Shown here piece after piece: positions 33,281 through 43,690 of a DNA stretch of 64,000 bases. Source of the stretch: Cylindrodendrum hubeiense (taxonomy: Eukaryota; Ascomycota; Sordariomycetes; Hypocreales; Nectriaceae); the NCBI GenBank assembly GCA_014621425.1, contig JAANBB010000030.1, positions 62,001 through 126,000 of the forward strand, read 5' to 3'. The position numbers and the translations under genes are program-made. The notes under the pieces were generated by a model that worked only from the letters and a program-made list of their open reading frames with translations, was not told the DNA's origin and searched no databases. The first letter of the stretch is position 1; the number at the start of each line of letters is the position of its first letter.

Positions 33281-33888
33281 TCACGCCTCAGCTGCAGAGT
33301 CTCCATCATCACTATCGTCATCACTGCTATCCTCCTCGTCATATTGCAAGTCAACAAGTACTGCGAAAGAATTGTTAGCAACTCGGATCTAGTTGATATA
33401 CTTGGTGTAACATACAAATAGAGCCTTCGTTCAACTTATCTAACTGAAAGCCCGCCTGCAGTGCGCTAGTTGCGTCGAATACACAGCTACCATATTGAAG
33501 CCCAAGGTCGTATTCACTTAATTTTAGGCATACCTGACGGAAGTGTTCGTGGTGCGAGTCCTGGTCATTATCAAATATGACGAGAATATTGTGATGTTGG
33601 ATACAGAACGTTGCCAAGTCGGAGCTTAGAGCGACAGTCAGTTGATGTTGGTCCTGAACAGTCGTTTCGAGGCGTGTAAAGATTTCAGCGTTCAATAGCT
33701 TTTCGCCACTTGCCCCGTTATAAATGGAAACGTTAGGCGGGAGAGTAACAGGTTCATTCTCGGGCTGGTCTGTTGGTGCCTTGGAGGGCGGAGCGCTATC
33801 TGGCTGAACACATGCCGAGGATTTCAGTAAACCGGTCGGTGTAATTAAATAGTCAAGCGCTTGCTCTTACCTGGTTCTCTGGAGGCAT
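33281..33888 (-). CDS. Small acidic protein of unknown function
   Basis: Three exons: 33888-33871 (18 nt), 33803-33416, 33360-33281; introns 67 and 55 nt, all GT-AG, phases agree; 161 residues. I do not recognise the family. The N-terminus (about 1-40) is Pro/Glu-rich and probably disordered. The centre (about 45-125: LETTVQDQHQLTVALSSDLA, NILVIFDNDQDSHHEHFRQV, YGSCVFDATSALQAGF) looks like a compact alpha/beta domain. The C-terminus is an Asp/Glu/Ser tract (DEEDSSDDDSDDGDS). No signal peptide or membrane segment. The acidic tail depends on the last intron; without splicing the frame reads into a basic, unrelated tail. The acidic tail suggests binding to basic partners such as histones, which is only a guess. 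Confidence 0.68.
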
Positions 33889-34353
33889 TTTGGTTGGTTG
33901 CACAATGAAAACTTTTTATGAACAAGCTACGCCTGAAATCACAGCGTGAAGCTTACGATGCCTCAGGCACTAATGTGGGGCCGTAGGATCTCACCTATGG
34001 AGTAAATTATAATTATCTGACCTCATCATTGCTCTTCACATATTCTAATGTATACCTCTTTGAATAATGGACTTAATGAATTCACATTCATGTTTAGTAC
34101 TGGTAGATTTATCATTAACAAAAGTGGTGACGTATTGTTAGATAAGCATATGGCCACTTGCCACCCGAGGATTGAGTCACATGATAGGCAACAACCGAGA
34201 GGGGTCATTGTTTTTGGGGTTTCCTTGGATGATCGACTGCCCTTGACAGATCCTAATAACCGAGAGGAGTCATCATTTTTTGGGTTTCCTTGGATGACCG
34301 ACTGCCTTGACCGATCCTAGAACCGAAATCTCAAGTATCTTTTACAAGCACAA
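33889..34353. other. Intergenic, 0.47 kb, divergent promoter
   Basis: Between the small acidic protein gene and the SDR gene, transcribed outwards. Contains the tandem duplication at 34193-34320. Confidence 0.5.
34193..34320. repeat. About 64-bp tandem duplication upstream of SDR
   Basis: Copies 34193-34257 and 34258-34320 share AACCGAGAGG, GGGTTTCCTTGGATGA and CGACTGCC, ending GATCCTA. The second copy ends only 33 bp before the SDR start codon, so the repeat sits in the core promoter or 5' UTR. Confidence 0.85.
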
Positions 34354-35278
34354 ATGTCTACTATGTCGATGCCACAGGCATCTTCCTCGCGTGGGCTGGA
34401 CCTCGTTGGCAAGGTTGCGGTCATTAGTGGCGGGTCCCGTGGCATCGGACGTGCGACTGCCTTCAACCTCGCGTCCCGCGGCTGCTCTATCCTTGGGACC
34501 TGCACCAGCGACAAGGGTGTGACGGCCATCTCTGACGGGCTCAGCAACGAGATCTCAAGTCAAGTCTTTGAGGCAACATCGCGAGAACGACCCTCTGGCT
34601 TGAAAATCAAGGGACTCGTCGCTGACATCTTCTCTCATGACTGTGCCACTACGCTAGCTGAGGAGATCAGGCTGGAATTTGGGGGCCGCGTGGATATTTT
34701 TGTCAACTGTGCTAGCGATCCGATGCCTGGGGTCATTGGTGAGATGGGGGTTGAGGAGATTCAACATAGTCTTCTTGGCAACATCCAAACTCCCGTTTTG
34801 ATTGTGGAGGAGCTTGTCCGCAGGCAGTACTTCCAACCCAACAGCCGCATCATCTACATATCGTCAATTCGGTCTCGACAACCTTGGAGTATGCAGCTTA
34901 TGTATGGTGCCGGTAAATCAGCTGGAGAATCTCTATGCCGGACGTGGGCGCAAGCCTTCGGTGGGAAGGAAGAAAAGGTGGGTACTCTGATTACAGTGAT
35001 GAATACGTTCCAATAACAGAAATCTCTAGTATTCTTTCATGACAGGGACTACAGCCAATGCCGTGACGGTGGGCTTAACTGAGACGGAAGCAGTCGTCAA
35101 TTGTGGGCCAGAAGCAGTGAAGGGGTTCCAAGATGAGTTCTTCCCGTCTCAGAGCATCCCTCGTTTTGGGCAGCCCGACGATGTAGCGGACGTGATTGGG
35201 CTATTGTGTAGCTCCGAAGCGCGATGGATAACGGGATGCGTCCTGAGTGCTAGCGGAGGGGGTATTAAGATTGGATGA
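34354..35278 (+). CDS. Short-chain dehydrogenase/reductase (SDR)
   Basis: Two exons, 34354-34981 and 35046-35278, with a 64-nt intron whose donor is the GTACTC within KVG; 286 residues. Cofactor site SGGSRGIG at 25-32, NCAS in place of the usual NNAG, an SSIRSRQPWSMQLMYGAGK stretch giving the Ser and the YxxxK pair, then TTANAVTVGLTETE and the C-terminal GCVLSASGGGIKIG. A classical soluble SDR that would use NAD(P)H to oxidise or reduce a carbonyl/hydroxyl; SRG after the Gly motif favours NADP. In-frame ATGs at residues 4 and 6 could also be used. Substrate unknown. Confidence 0.9.
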
Positions 35279-36407
35279 TCCCTCTAATGTCCTTTGTTAT
35301 ACAACTTATGACGCTTCTGATAGTCTTGAACGGTAGCACGTAGTTAAATGAAGATGATGACGGATCTGGTTGACTTGACCTTTGCGTAACATGGCTCTTA
35401 CTTTTACTAAACGTCCCTGTACTGCAATGTCATGACATAATTAAGTTACATCCATGCTTCTCCCCCCGGATTAGAGCGGAATGCATTTAAATATATACTC
35501 ATACTATAACAGGGCTAAGGGCACTATAGCTTGTTGCAATAGACAGCCACTGCTCAGGCAAAAGATCTAGCAGAGTTGTGACGGTCGGATCTACACTATA
35601 CCAGGTGAGGTCTAGGGTAGGCTGGATCTGATTAATTTATGCTGAAGTTTGCCCCACAAGCCCTCGTCCACATTGCTTGTCACATCGAACATCGGCTTGG
35701 CACTGGCTTGAAAGTGTCAGTCACGACGTCCAAGCAGTCTTCCCTTAACCACCTCTCCTCGAACTTCTAACACTTCAACCATGCAATCTCCCTCGTTCTC
35801 TCCTTGAATTCATGAACCCTGCACTTTTGCTCAAAACCACCTAGTGGCATCGGCAAGAGGGCCACCACCCGTCTTACGGTGCATTATTAACCTCAATGCA
35901 GCCCTACCAGCATGCCTGGCCCCTTACCATGCGCAAATATGACCGGCATCCCGATCTTTGGTTCCGGTTAAATCCCCATGCCAACATTTCCGTACGGGGA
36001 TGCCGTCTGTTTTTGCAACTCGTGACTGGAGGGTTGCACGAGCCCATGGCAGCCCGATTCCTTCGCGCGAATCCTGGAGACTTGTGATCTTATTCCCCGG
36101 CCAGAATCCACTTGAGACGAAACCATCGACGGGCTCTAACCTTGAGCGACGACTTAAAATTGGGCACTTCTCTCCTTCATAGGATCTATGCCCTGTCACA
36201 GCCCTGCGGAGGGCTACCATCCGGCAATTAAATACATCAGGCATTCAATACAGCCGAGGGGCGAAATTGATTCCTTCAGGCCTATTCGAAAGATAAAAGG
36301 CGCACGATGCCACCAGTCTCATCCATTTCTTGACTTCACCGCGTCCATAAACCATCTCAGCCTAATATTCGTATCCGATTCACCCATTCGCCATTTTCTT
36401 CATCATC
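35279..36407. other. Intergenic, 1.1 kb
   Basis: 3' flank of the SDR and promoter of the small secreted protein gene. Contains repeat copy 3 (about 35643-35950). No gene seen. Confidence 0.45.
35643..35950. repeat. Diverged dispersed repeat, copy 3 (partial)
   Basis: Block 35648-35700 matches 21718-21772; a short block CCACCCGTCTTA near 35860 matches 21810-21821; and TGGCCCCTTAC near 35918 matches a block near 22000. The order is the same as in copy 1. Confidence 0.45.
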
Positions 36408-36918
36408 ATGAAGTTCTTCGCCGCACTCTCTCTCTTTGCAGTCTCCGCAATTGCCGCTGACTGGGGCCAATCCTGCGATGACGAGGTCCTAGACAACACC
36501 ACTGGAATTCTGACTGCCCAGTGTAACAATGGTGATGGCAAAGGTACCTTTGTCGACGCCGAATTGGACCTGTATGGCTGCCTCAAGTACACGAGCAGCA
36601 AGATCTCGGTATGGTTCCCCACCCTCGAAAATATGCATGCTCACACCTCTCGCAGGCACCCGGTGGCGATGGTACCTTTGGAGATGTATGCAAGGACTGC
36701 TCCGTATACCGTCTTGACGATGCCATCTACGGCGTTTTGGGCGTGACTCGGCCGTGGATTAGCTGTACCTGCGACGGTGCAACCGAACCTGTGACGCTTA
36801 ACCTGGGTACGTGTGAACTGCGCCGCGTCCTCACGTACAATGAAGATCAAAAGTTAATATTATCCTAGACATTACTTCCATCACCAACGTCTATGGTGTA
36901 CTCGTGTGCTCTCGATAA
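36408..36918 (+). CDS. Small secreted protein, cyanovirin-N-homology-like
   Basis: Three exons: 36408-36608, 36656-36806, 36869-36918; introns 47 and 62 nt in phase; 133 residues. Signal peptide 1-16 (KFFAALSLFAVSAIA). The mature chain has two similar halves: WGQSCDDEVLDNTTGILTAQ with CNNGDGKGTFVDAELDL, and CKDCSVYRLDDAIYGVLGV with CTCDGATEPVTLNLDI. The Cys spacing and the internal C(x)N-G-D-G...DLDL pattern recall CVNH domains, small fungal lectin folds that bind mannose-rich glycans. It is divergent from typical CVNH, and a plain Cys-rich effector-like protein is the alternative. Seven or more Cys, no GPI signal. Confidence 0.72.
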
Positions 36919-37177
36919 GTATTATTTAGCTGAAAACTGGGGTTTTGATAGTTGGAAGGCTTCTGAGACCAACTCTGGCTCATTGTGTACATAGTCGCAT
37001 CAGGTTGTATATACGAAGTGAAAGCTGCGAGAAACCAAACCCACACCTAGCAACCTTGACGTGCATGTCTCTCTGTTCAATATTTTATTTTATTTATCCG
37101 TGTAGATTATATGATGCATTGATTTGAAGTAGCAGTATGTAGGAATTCATGTAGGCCCAGGCCGAGTTTTCGCACGC

Positions 37178-39100
37178 CTAGGCAACATTCCCACGAACCT
37201 GCTTAATGCTGCTGACCTTGATATCTCTCCAGAAGAAAACGCACAGCCAGCCCAAGGTAAGTATACATACACTAGTGATGAGCATGTACCTCTGGCTATC
37301 ACCGTAAGCGAGAGCGATGCCGTGCCGGATCTCGGTACCTTGCCTATAGGCCAGCTGGGTGTACATGCTGCCGTAGATGGAATCAATGTCAGCTTCCGGG
37401 GGGGGGTGGACAATAAGGCGGTCTCGGAAGGTTCCAGTCCAAATAGCGGCAGCAACTGTCGAACCCACAGCTGTGCCGATGCTACCGAAGAGATCGAGGA
37501 TAGCAATGAGGACAGCAATGTGTTGATGATCGGAGGGGGCCATCATAGCCATCTCGCCGGAAATGACGACAGGACCACCAGCAAAGGCAACAAAAACCTG
37601 GGTCATGATGACATAACCAATGGGTGTGTCAGGCTGGCGGAAGTGGATCATGAGGCCAACACCCAGAAGCATCAAGGGAATGGCGAAATAGAGGTTGACC
37701 CATTTGAACCGACCAGTCCGGACCATTAGGAAACCTATGACGAGAGCTGAGAAACAAGACCCCACACGGTAAATATTGCTGATATAGGTGGCCTGGGTAA
37801 CGCCAGTGTTCCACACAACCAATAACATAGATGTGAAATAGCTTCCCCAAATAGCCGAGTTCCAGAAGACAAAGGTGAACATGATGCCACCGAAGAAGAC
37901 GGTGCGATCGGCGAGCAGTGTGTATGGGATAAATGTGACCGGGGCAAAGAACCTTTCCCAGATAACGAACCCAATAATTAGTAGTCCTCCAACAATTCCC
38001 ATGGCGATGATCATGGGTGACCTCCAGCCTTCAGGCTGGCGGGAGTAGATGGACATGGGCAACAGGAACAAAGTTATTCCAGCAGTGAGGATGATGATGC
38101 CAAACAGATCGGCCTCGATGCACCAATCGAGTGCGGCTTTGACGGAAATAGTTGGTTTGCGAGGGGTGATTAGACCCTGCTTCTCAGCTTTGCGGCCATT
38201 GATGAAGAACAAAATAGCAAGAGGAGAGACGACGATGGGGATGACCATAGTCCAAACACCGAAGCCCCATCGGAAGCCGATGCCCCCGATGATGCTCTCT
38301 GCCATGGGGCCGCCAATCCAGGTGGTGACGATATAGGGAGAGGTGGCAAAGGCAAGCATAAGGGGACGGTTGACAAGGGAGGAGGTGTCGGAGATGAAGA
38401 CTGTCATACAGTAACTTACCCCTTGGGCTCTTCAAACAGACGTTAGCGGAGGAAAGCAAGTATTACCAGACAGGCATCAAATAACCATACCCAGTGACTG
38501 AGAAGACTTGTGCGGCAACGTATGCCTCAACAGTTGGGCAGGCGGCCATCAAGATGAAGCCGATGGTCCAGATGAGCATAGTGATTACGAGGGTCTGGGG
38601 ACGGCCCCAGGTATCCATGATCTTGGCAAAGACGAGCTTGCACAGGCCACCAAATAAACTTGAAATGATTCCAGTGACAGCCGTGAGAGAGTGGGCCGAG
38701 AACTCGCTTGTGACGAAGGGTTGAGACTGCGAGTGACAACCTCCTGGGTGGAGGTAATGAAATAGATGAGCCATATGCTATTTATTTGTGTCAGAGATAT
38801 GGTGCCAGACTTTAGAAGTGGTTCATCTCTTGAATAGCAGTAGAAGATCAAAACTCACATTCCGTAGGCGGCAATCATGTCACGCTTGGTCCAGACAGTG
38901 GTGATAGCCTCGATCTGCCGCACACCGGCCTGGTAATTGCTCGTGATCTCGGGGATGCTTTTGGGGTCGTCTTTGGCATCTTGAGCGGGGTCGAGGTGGC
39001 CCAGTTCTTTGGAATTGCCATCGACAACAACATCATCAGGGTTTATGTTGGCAGCATCTGGAGTCGACTTGGTCTGGGAGTCGAAGCCCATGATGGGCAC
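37178..39100 (-). pseudogene. Siderophore-iron MFS transporter with apparent frameshift
   Basis: Three exons: 39100-38859, 38777-38491, 38429-37178; about 593 residues if the frame were restored. Features of the ARN/Sit/Mir siderophore-iron transporter family: VWTKRDMIAAYG before helix 1, LTAVTGIISSLFGGLCKLVF, MDTWGRPQTLV (motif A), FISDTSSLVNRPLMLAF and SPYIVTTWIGGP. About 14 helices. In exon 2 the frame reading IWLIYFITSTQEVVTRSLNP continues in family register only if it shifts by one base at a GGG run (38718-38720, plus strand) into FVTSEFSAHSLTAVTG. The total exon length is 1781 nt, one short of a multiple of three, and no GT-AG intron repairs it. It is either a sequencing/assembly error or a disabled gene. 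Divergent from the CFEM gene with ATCAGATAA sites between. Confidence 0.75.
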
Positions 39101-40314
39101 TTACGTTATCACCTCCAGCTGTTCTCACGCTTTGGAAGCGCGGCCTAGATGTTGAAGAGATAATACAGTGTCAGATGTTGCGACTCCGGAAGGGACCAGG
39201 ACAGCGGTGATCAGGTGCGCGCCGATTCCGGGCTAATTATAATAGGCAGGTTCGGATCAGCAGTGCACCGCTTCTAGCGCAACGCCTGGGCTGAGGAAGC
39301 GACGCAAAACTGACGAGCATGCCACTCACCGGGAGTACTTCTGAGGATCCCGCCCGAGGTACTTGCCTAGAATGACTAGTTTGGTTGGTGGAGTCCGTGA
39401 ACTAGCATCTTGTAGGTGATTGTGGGCAGAAGCATGTGGAACGAAGTAAGCATAGCATTATACGGAGGGTGGACAACCATTGGTATCCCTGATCGTCGGA
39501 GTAGGACGAGCTTAAACATGCCTGCAGGACAGAGTGGGGATCAACATGGGATCAACGGTCAACGGGGCTCCTTACAGGGCATTTTCAACGGGGGCATGCT
39601 TAACGTGGAGGAATGTAGCCCGCTCTGCCTTGGCAGTCCAATGATGCATGTTATCTGATGATCAGATAACCATTCCCTAATCATGGGGGTTCTACGGCGA
39701 CCAATAAGCTGACTGCAACCCCTGGACCTCGTTTGCAGAGCTCCCTCCCTGTAGCGCTCACTGGGCCTTTTGGCTGCACGGCTTCGCTTGTTGATCCGAG
39801 AGCTCCGCTCCTCCACAACCCAACATCATTGTCACCTGCATCCAATCCCCACACCAGGACACCGTATCCAACAAGAGCCAGGGCTGAGCTGAATTTTAGG
39901 CTCCGTTGTTTATGCGAGTCGTCGAATATGGAAAGAAGTCAATTCATCTCAGCACTGAGCGATGTCGGCCCTCAGCAGTCGTGCCGTTTCCTGGCGGAGA
40001 AGGCCAAGAGTCTAAGAGGATTCTCGTTCCCCCGAAGCTAGGCACGTGGGTCGACACACCGTAGCTAAGCAACGCCTGATTCCTCCTCGGGAGGCTTAGT
40101 AGCCATACCATCTCATGTGAGAATGGGGGGCAGCTTCAAGAGCTGGGACTGGCACACTTATAAACAAGCTCTGCCTGCAAGCGAACCCATCTGTTTGGTC
40201 CTTGACCACACCTTACACATCTCCCACTACCGCTTCTGTGAACTCAGCCAACCGTCAATCGTCGAAGATATCTCTTACCCAACCTTCAAGGCCACAGCCT
40301 GGAACGTCTCAACC
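39101..40314. other. Divergent promoter, siderophore transporter / CFEM gene
   Basis: A 1.2-kb region between two outward-facing genes, containing the inverted ATCAGATAA pair at 39651-39669, near its midpoint. No gene seen. Confidence 0.6.
39651..39669. promoter_or_regulatory. Inverted pair of ATCAGATAA iron-regulator (SreA-type GATA) sites
   Basis: TTATCTGAT (39651-39659) and ATCAGATAA (39661-39669) are exact inverted copies around one central base. Both match ATCWGATAA, the extended GATA target of the fungal iron repressors SreA/Sre1. It lies 551 bp before the siderophore-transporter start and 646 bp before the CFEM start. Binding is inferred. Confidence 0.7.
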
Positions 40315-40964
40315 ATGAAGCCCTCCGTCCTCATCCTCGCCACCCTGACCACCAGCTTCGCTGCAGCAGAAGTCATGAAGGAGGACTACTTTCCAGAGTG
40401 TTCGATCGAGTGTCTCAACGACGGCACCGAAAAAGCCACTGACTGCTCTACCACTGATGCCGTGTGCTGGTGCGTCCAGTCCAACTACGAAGCCATCTAC
40501 AACCAGGCCGTCAACTGTGTCATGGAGGAGTGTGGTGCCGACAAGGCCATCGGTATGTTTCCATCCCTTCCTGCGAGAAGTCTTTCTGTCGGATTTTGTT
40601 GCAATCACTAACACGCCTCGTTCAATCTTCAGAATCGGTTCTCCCCGCTGCGATTGAGTTCTGCTCAGCTGCCTCCTCATCCACATCGGCCCTCGGCAGC
40701 ACTGAGACCGGTAAACACTCGGCCAGCTCGTCCAGTTCGTCCAACTCGTCTAGCTCCAACGAGGCCGAGAAGACCACAACCTCCGCGACCGTAGTCATCA
40801 CTTCGGGCCCCAGCTCATCTCCCACTCCTAGCTCTTCAGCCTCTGCCTCAGGCTCTGGTTCGGGCGCCGCGGCCAGCACCACCGCCAGCACCGACGCTGC
40901 CGTCGCCGTGAGTCCCATGGGCGCCCTGGGGATGCTGGTTCTTGGTGTTGCTGCTGCGTTGTAG
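40315..40964 (+). CDS. CFEM-domain GPI-anchored-type protein
   Basis: Two exons, 40315-40552 and 40633-40964, intron 80 nt; 189 residues. Signal peptide 1-18. The CFEM domain has eight Cys at 29, 33, 44, 51, 53, 68, 73 and 90 in the family spacing. Asp48, three residues before the fourth Cys, is at the position of the axial haem-iron ligand in haem-binding CFEM proteins. After it comes a Ser/Thr/Ala-rich stalk (about 95-165) and a hydrophobic C-terminus (MGALGMLVLGVAAAL) typical of a GPI-anchor signal. It would sit at the plasma membrane or wall. CFEM proteins take part in haem uptake or in host interaction; the shared iron-type promoter with the siderophore transporter favours iron or haem acquisition. 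Confidence 0.92.
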
Positions 40965-41924
40965 AATTGTCTGGTCTGTTTCTTAGAACGTCTGTTTGTG
41001 GGCTGCCTCTCTGGTTGGGTCGTGTGGTTTAATTCGAGACCCTGCTGCCTGTATCTCCAGCGGTGGGTGTGGTGTTGACCGGGAGGTGGCATCGCTCGTG
41101 GCATAGCGTCCGGCGCTAATAAGGAAGACCTGTAGATTGAGAGAGGTGCCTCAGACGGTTGAACATACAAGTATCCTAACCCATGCCGCACACTTCGCCT
41201 TCCACGTGCAGCTACAAAGGATCCTTGCATCGTGCCCGAGATTCCCCAACTGGATACGCTAATCAGCGTGCACAAGCATGCTTGGCAGAATTACTGCACA
41301 GACCTTATCCTCGCGGACATGATTCTGCGCCGCATCTGCGCAGTTCGGGGTTGGGGGGGCCCAGTGTCAATATCCTCGGGTGGCCAGTACAGCGATTTGG
41401 CGATCCATTGTCCATCCAGCTCTTGGAACCCTGTAACTTCTCACCCCGCAACCACGGCCTCCACTGTGCTGTGTCCTGAAGCGGGAAGCTATCTGCTGGA
41501 TCGACGCTAGCGGTTCGCGGCAGCGCGTTGAAGCCCCGGATTTTGTAGATAAGGTGACGGCGCAGCGCATTCTGTCGATTGGATGCGCCGGATACCCCTG
41601 TAGTGGTCCCTGTAACGGTGCCGCAGGGGTGCTCGGAAGCGGAAAAGCAGTCTGCAGATATCAGACATGCGAGTCCCTGAAATGCTTTGTCGCAACTTCA
41701 TGCGCAAGATCAGAGTCAAATATTAGCCAAACATCGGCAAAGCAGTCTCCAAGCGTTCTCTAGTAGTGAATGGTATAATTCCCACTTTCACCCGAGGCCA
41801 ACTCCTCTCTCACGACATTCAAGACGTTCAATCGTTGGAAACCAACGACTCGGCTTCCACTTCGTTAGTCGTCAACTATCGAGCAATAAATCGAAACTTA
41901 GACCCAAAACAATATTATAAAACC

Positions 41925-41953
41925 AGTCGTCGTCGTCTTCGTCGTCTCCGTCT
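41925..41953. repeat. Imperfect CGT trinucleotide run
   Basis: About nine CGT/CTT/CTC-type triplets in intergenic DNA. Confidence 0.75.
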
Positions 41954-43005
41954 GGCGTGGCAATTCCCTTTTGGGCTAGGTATTCTAGATTGGGGCATGG
42001 TACTAACTAGACAGCGCCGTTGACGACCCGGTCCTTGCTCCAGTTCCGCTCTGTAACTGACAGCCACGCTACCTAAAACCACTGTAGCGGAATTCAACAC
42101 AGTTGATTGGCGCTGCTGCCTAGATTGATCTGGTAAAATAATTATGTCTCATCGTCCCGTAGCCAAACCTACGGGTCGCCAAGCGAGTGGACCGTGTTCT
42201 AAGATTTGACGGCTGTCAGTTCTCGTTTCGTTGAACAGCCTGTGCACGGATAATCGGTACTCGACTACAGAGCAAAACACGAGAGTCCGCACTAGAATCT
42301 GAGACACAGTTCAGATAACGTCATCTAAGTCAAGAGGTCGGTGGATCCATGAGATTTAAAGGTGCATCGCGGTGGAACTTGCTCGCAGTCCGGAAAGGAA
42401 GAGTGTTGACCCGTTAAAAAGCAAGTAAACGGAGACAATTCTGTTTAGGCGGTAAAGGCGGCTACGAAATTTGGGGGGAAAGATGCTAAACGAAAGCGGG
42501 CGCAGGCCATGACGGCTAGCCACCGGCACAGAGCAGAATCGAGGGCTAGCTACGGAGCGCGTCTGGACTGTTTTTGTTGTGAGCAGTTCGTGCACAAAAG
42601 CGACGAACGTGTTAGCGCAGGAGCATGGCATGGGGATCCACCATTGAGAAGCGGATGTGTCAAGGATGGGGTTCTTAATATGGGTGTGCGGTGCACCCGC
42701 GAGTGCGTGTATAAAGGGAAATTATACATGTGTAGAATCCAGGGCTATTGAGGTAATGTTGGGATATGGGAGCTGGCGCGATACGCAGCGCAAGAAGCAA
42801 CGTCTGGTGACTGACTCCTAGACAGAAGCCAGCGAATCATGGTAGACAACGGTGGCCATGGGACGGGATTGGCGATGGCGACAATGCTAATGGACGCAGC
42901 AGGTGCCGTGTCCGGCCGGCAAGAAAAACGGTGAGCGTTTCGAGTACGACAAGGTGAGGTCTGGCGTTGAGCTTGGGGGTCTTCATTGGGCGCGACAGGC
43001 CGTGT

Positions 43006-43175
43006 GATGGAGCCGTGGGATGAGATGGAGCCGTGGGATGGATGGAGCGCCGCGATGGAGCCGTTGGCACACTGAGGGGGACCCGCCGGGGGACTGAACG
43101 CACTGAAGGGGACCCGCTGGCGTACTGGAGGCACTGAAGGGGGATCCGCTGGCGCACTGAAGAGAACCCGTCGAG
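43006..43175. repeat. GC-rich tandem repeats upstream of the Myb-like gene
   Basis: Four copies of a GATGGAGCCGTGGGA-like unit (about 43006-43065), then four copies of a 29-31 bp unit built on CACTGAAGGGGACCCGCTGG (about 43068-43175). It lies 0.5-0.7 kb upstream of the Myb/SANT gene start. Confidence 0.75.
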
Positions 43176-43690
43176 GGGAGTCGACCGACCTGGCCCAGCT
43201 GCACGTGACGGATCGAAAATCCACAATGGTCCAGGTGACCTCTGTTTTTTCCGTCTCCACCGAACGGCCCATTCCCAGTCGGGAAGCCATCCATTGGATT
43301 GGATTCCACGATCCACCATCCACGGCCTCGCCTCGCCTCGCCAAGCGTCCAGCTGAGCGAGCGAGTGAGTGAGAGATTGCCAGAGCGGGTGAATGCCTGA
43401 GCTGCAGAAGAGCTGACGACGAGCTGCGAGAGACTATCGAGACCATCACCACTTCGACGCGACCAAGACGATTCCGACGACACTCGACGCACCTCGACGC
43501 ACCACCCAGCTAGCGGCCAGCCTCGTCCCGGCCTGCGAACCACCCTGTACACCACCACCGCCGCCGCCTCGTCCAGACTCTAGCCTCGCACCGCAAGCTC
43601 CAGGCCGTCCGTGTCCGTCCTCCTCCCTTATCCTCCCTCCCTCCGCCGCCTCCTCCTCCCGCCGCCCGTATCATACCAATTGCGACTCCC

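Larger units (their letters stand above)
40965..43690. other. Intergenic, 2.7 kb
   Basis: A long stretch without a supported gene. It has a CGT-type trinucleotide run (about 41925-41953), GC-rich tandem repeats (43006-43175) and a C-rich, Ser/Arg-codon-like leader up to the Myb-like gene start. Open frames on the minus strand at 42745-43558 come from these GC-rich repeats. Confidence 0.4.

Noticed and set aside
42745..43558. Long minus-strand frames (up to 235 codons)
   Set aside because: Open because of GC-rich tandem repeats; low-complexity Pro/Arg/Ser translation.
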